A stretch of DNA of 64,000 bases from contig CAWBLP010000032.1 of assembly GCA_963789495.1 (NCBI GenBank), positions 36,955 through 100,954 of the forward strand, written 5' to 3'. This DNA comes from CAWBLP01 sp963789495 (GTDB lineage: Bacteria > Pseudomonadota > Alphaproteobacteria > Acetobacterales > Acetobacteraceae). The notes below the pieces were generated by a model that saw nothing but the letters and a program-made list of their open reading frames with translations, searched no databases and was not told the origin of the DNA. Of the stretch, positions 62,714 through 64,000 are shown piece after piece. The position numbers and the translations under genes were made by a program. Numbering within the stretch: the first letter of the stretch is position 1; each line of letters begins with the position of its first letter.

Positions 62714-63192
62714 GCAAGAAAAGTGGAACCGCAAAACACGCAGAACACGCAAAGGGCGGTGGTGCCTCCTTACAGGCCCAGGACGATGCGTTTGATCTCA
62801 AGGCGAGGCTTGCCGAAGTTGAGTAGCAGGCAGAGATGCAAGCCTGTGGCTTGCAGATAATTCAGGCACTGCGCGAGGTAAATCGCGTCGATCGCCTTCG
62901 CGACCTTCAACTCGACGAGGACGATGTGTTCGATGAGCAGGTCAACGGTATAGTCCCCGACCACGATCCCATCGTATCGAACGACCATCGGATGCTGCTG
63001 CGAGACGGCGAGCCCGGCCTTGCGCAACTCGTGGACCAAGGCGTTTTCATAGACTTTCTCAAGAAATCCCGTTCCCAGCGCTCGGAGCACCGTCTGGGCG
63101 CAGCCAATGATGCGTTTGGACAGGAGGTTAATCCTGTCCTCGCCGACATCCATTTGCGTGTTCTGCGTGTTTTGCGGTTCCATTGTCCTTGT
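62714..63192. mobile_element. GxxExxY cassette 2 with inverted-repeat ends
   Basis: The left end GCAAGAAAAGTGGAACCGC continues into AAAACACGCAGAACACGCAAA; the right end (63150-63192) is the complement. Both cassettes share an extra left flank CGCCGT-Y-TGTCCGACC (62063-62078 and 62698-62713), so the duplicated unit is about 635 bp. Confidence 0.65.
62770..63183 (-). CDS. GxxExxY protein (PD-(D/E)XK-like), copy 2
   Basis: A 137-residue copy of the GxxExxY protein, differing from copy 1 at the N-terminal repeat (MEPQNTQNTQMDVGED) and a few residues (CAQTVLRALG, IVLGL). The G-G-ExxY signature and the D...ExK residues are unchanged, so both look functional. The high identity points to a recent tandem duplication. 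The N-terminus is again encoded within the inverted repeat. Confidence 0.88.
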   Translation of the reverse strand: MEPQNTQNTQMDVGEDRINLLSKRIIGCAQTVLRALGTGFLEKVYENALVHELRKAGLAVSQQHPMVVRYDGIVVGDYTVDLLIEHIVLVELKVAKAIDAIYLAQCLNYLQATGLHLCLLLNFGKPRLEIKRIVLGL

Positions 63193-63349
63193 TTACTGCG
63201 GGCACAACCTTGCCAGTTCGTTAACGCCGGCAGTGCAGCAAAGACGCAGATGGCCGGCCTTCGCCCGCCATGGCGGTGGACTTGGTATGTGGGCGCCGGC
63301 CGGCTATCTGTCGCACGGATGTTCGATCAAACCGCAAAGGCCGCCAGCC

Positions 63350-63934
63350 TCAATCGAAATCGATCCCGGAATAGACCTCGGCAAATGAAAGCTCGATGCC
63401 GAATTCCGGCAGGCGAATTGGTCCGGCCGCGTCGGCGGCGTCCTGGCGCCACGCCTGCTCACCAGGTTCGCGCCAGAACGCACGAAATGACCGACTTTCG
63501 GATTCAACGACAACATACCGGAGGATAGAAGGAACCGATTCGTACTCATCGACCTTCTCCTCATCCCGTCGCCGATTTCCCCGCCCCGGCGAGACGACTT
63601 CAAAGACAACGATCGGCGCCGGCACGGCGACCGCGTTCCGGTGCGGCCTGGAACATGCGATGAAGGCGTCCGGCTCTCGCAGGGCGCCGCCGACCGTTTC
63701 GATCGCATCCTGCGGTCCATAGGTGTCGCACGGCGACCCTACCGGCAAGCTCGGGCGGATGGCCTCCCAGATGTTGCGACCAATCCGGTTGTGGCCAACG
63801 TTGGCTGGGGTCCTCGCGACTGGCCGGGAACCGTCGAACTCGTGGCGGCAGCCTTCCGGTTGGATCTCGGTCCAGGCGAGGAACCGGTTCTGGCTCCATG
63901 CCTCCCAATCGATCTGTCGAGCGGCGACCGGCAT
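63350..63934 (-). CDS. Uma2-family (DUF820) putative endonuclease
   Basis: A 194-residue protein of the Uma2/DUF820 group, which has a PD-(D/E)XK nuclease fold. RHEFDGSRPVARTPANVGHNRIGRNI corresponds to the family's YEFDGxxVxMxGgTxxHn block. LREPDAFIACS has the Asp and VVFEVVSPGRGN the Glu; the second-strand Lys is not obvious. The C-terminus has LPEFGIELSFAEVY. The biological role of the family is unclear. The start MPVAARQ at 63934 is preferred to the earlier 63982. Confidence 0.8.
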   Translation of the reverse strand: MPVAARQIDWEAWSQNRFLAWTEIQPEGCRHEFDGSRPVARTPANVGHNRIGRNIWEAIRPSLPVGSPCDTYGPQDAIETVGGALREPDAFIACSRPHRNAVAVPAPIVVFEVVSPGRGNRRRDEEKVDEYESVPSILRYVVVESESRSFRAFWREPGEQAWRQDAADAAGPIRLPEFGIELSFAEVYSGIDFD

Positions 63935-64000
63935 GACTTTGCGCCCCCTATGGCGGCAAGCGCACGTAAAGAGCAGGGGCATTCAATGCATCCGCGGTCA

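Overview
The window is GC-rich bacterial DNA, very probably from an alphaproteobacterium and most likely from the Acetobacteraceae/Rhodospirillales. The grounds are the base composition, the character of the housekeeping proteins (PurA, MetK, DapB, TrmB, AccA, L11, L1) and two sites matching the alphaproteobacterial LexA box GTTC-N7-GTTC. This placement is inference; no 16S or tRNA gene is present.

Layout. 1-7 kb: a partial glycosyltransferase, a PA0069-type radical SAM protein, a catabolic-looking operon (periplasmic binding protein, amidohydrolase, SDR) and purA. 7-14 kb: a membrane acyltransferase, a frameshifted K+ channel, and an exported-protein operon with a large Gly/Tyr-repeat protein, two small exported proteins and a DUF4410-like lipoprotein. 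14-18 kb: cupins and a hemoglobin / ArsR / SRPBCC / cupin cluster. 18-24 kb: CoA transferase, a TetR-MFS pair with twin operators, and an alpha/beta hydrolase. 23.8-26.2 kb: two abutting IS630 elements, one carrying an A8 slippery site. 26-30 kb: a KdgT permease and a DctP-chemoreceptor pair. 30.3-31.9 kb: an IS481-like element between two oppositely oriented arrays of small hairpins. 31.9-38.5 kb: trmB, metK (frameshifted), dapB, an SDR, an LLM oxidoreductase and a PhyH dioxygenase. 38.8-42.6 kb: an AEC transporter and a ThDP-enzyme gene broken by an IS630 insertion and a single extra base. 43.3-50.2 kb: two paralogous genes of unknown function, in inverted orientation, each with a sigma70-like promoter overlapped by a LexA-type box. 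Between them lie HAD, GST, GT11-like, MAPEG and accA genes. 50.5-58.4 kb: an accessory zone with MgtC, a phospholipase-like remnant, a three-gene operon (unknown protein, HTH, DUF6941-like), transposase remnants, a DNA methyltransferase gene destroyed by a stop codon, an IS5 insertion and a frameshift, and an O-methyltransferase. 59.3-62 kb: an isolated rplK-rplA operon with its own terminator, and a dipeptide epimerase. 62-64 kb: two nearly identical GxxExxY genes in small cassettes with inverted-repeat ends, inserted among truncated genes, then a Uma2-family protein.

The region mixes core genes with a heavy load of insertion sequences and decaying genes. Several lesions are single-base indels, including one in metK, which is normally essential. 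Some may therefore be sequencing errors. Where IS insertions could be undone by removing the element and one target duplication, the host reading frames close perfectly. The most original signals are the LexA-box-controlled paralog pair, the inverted-repeat GxxExxY cassettes and the unknown-HTH-DUF6941 operon.
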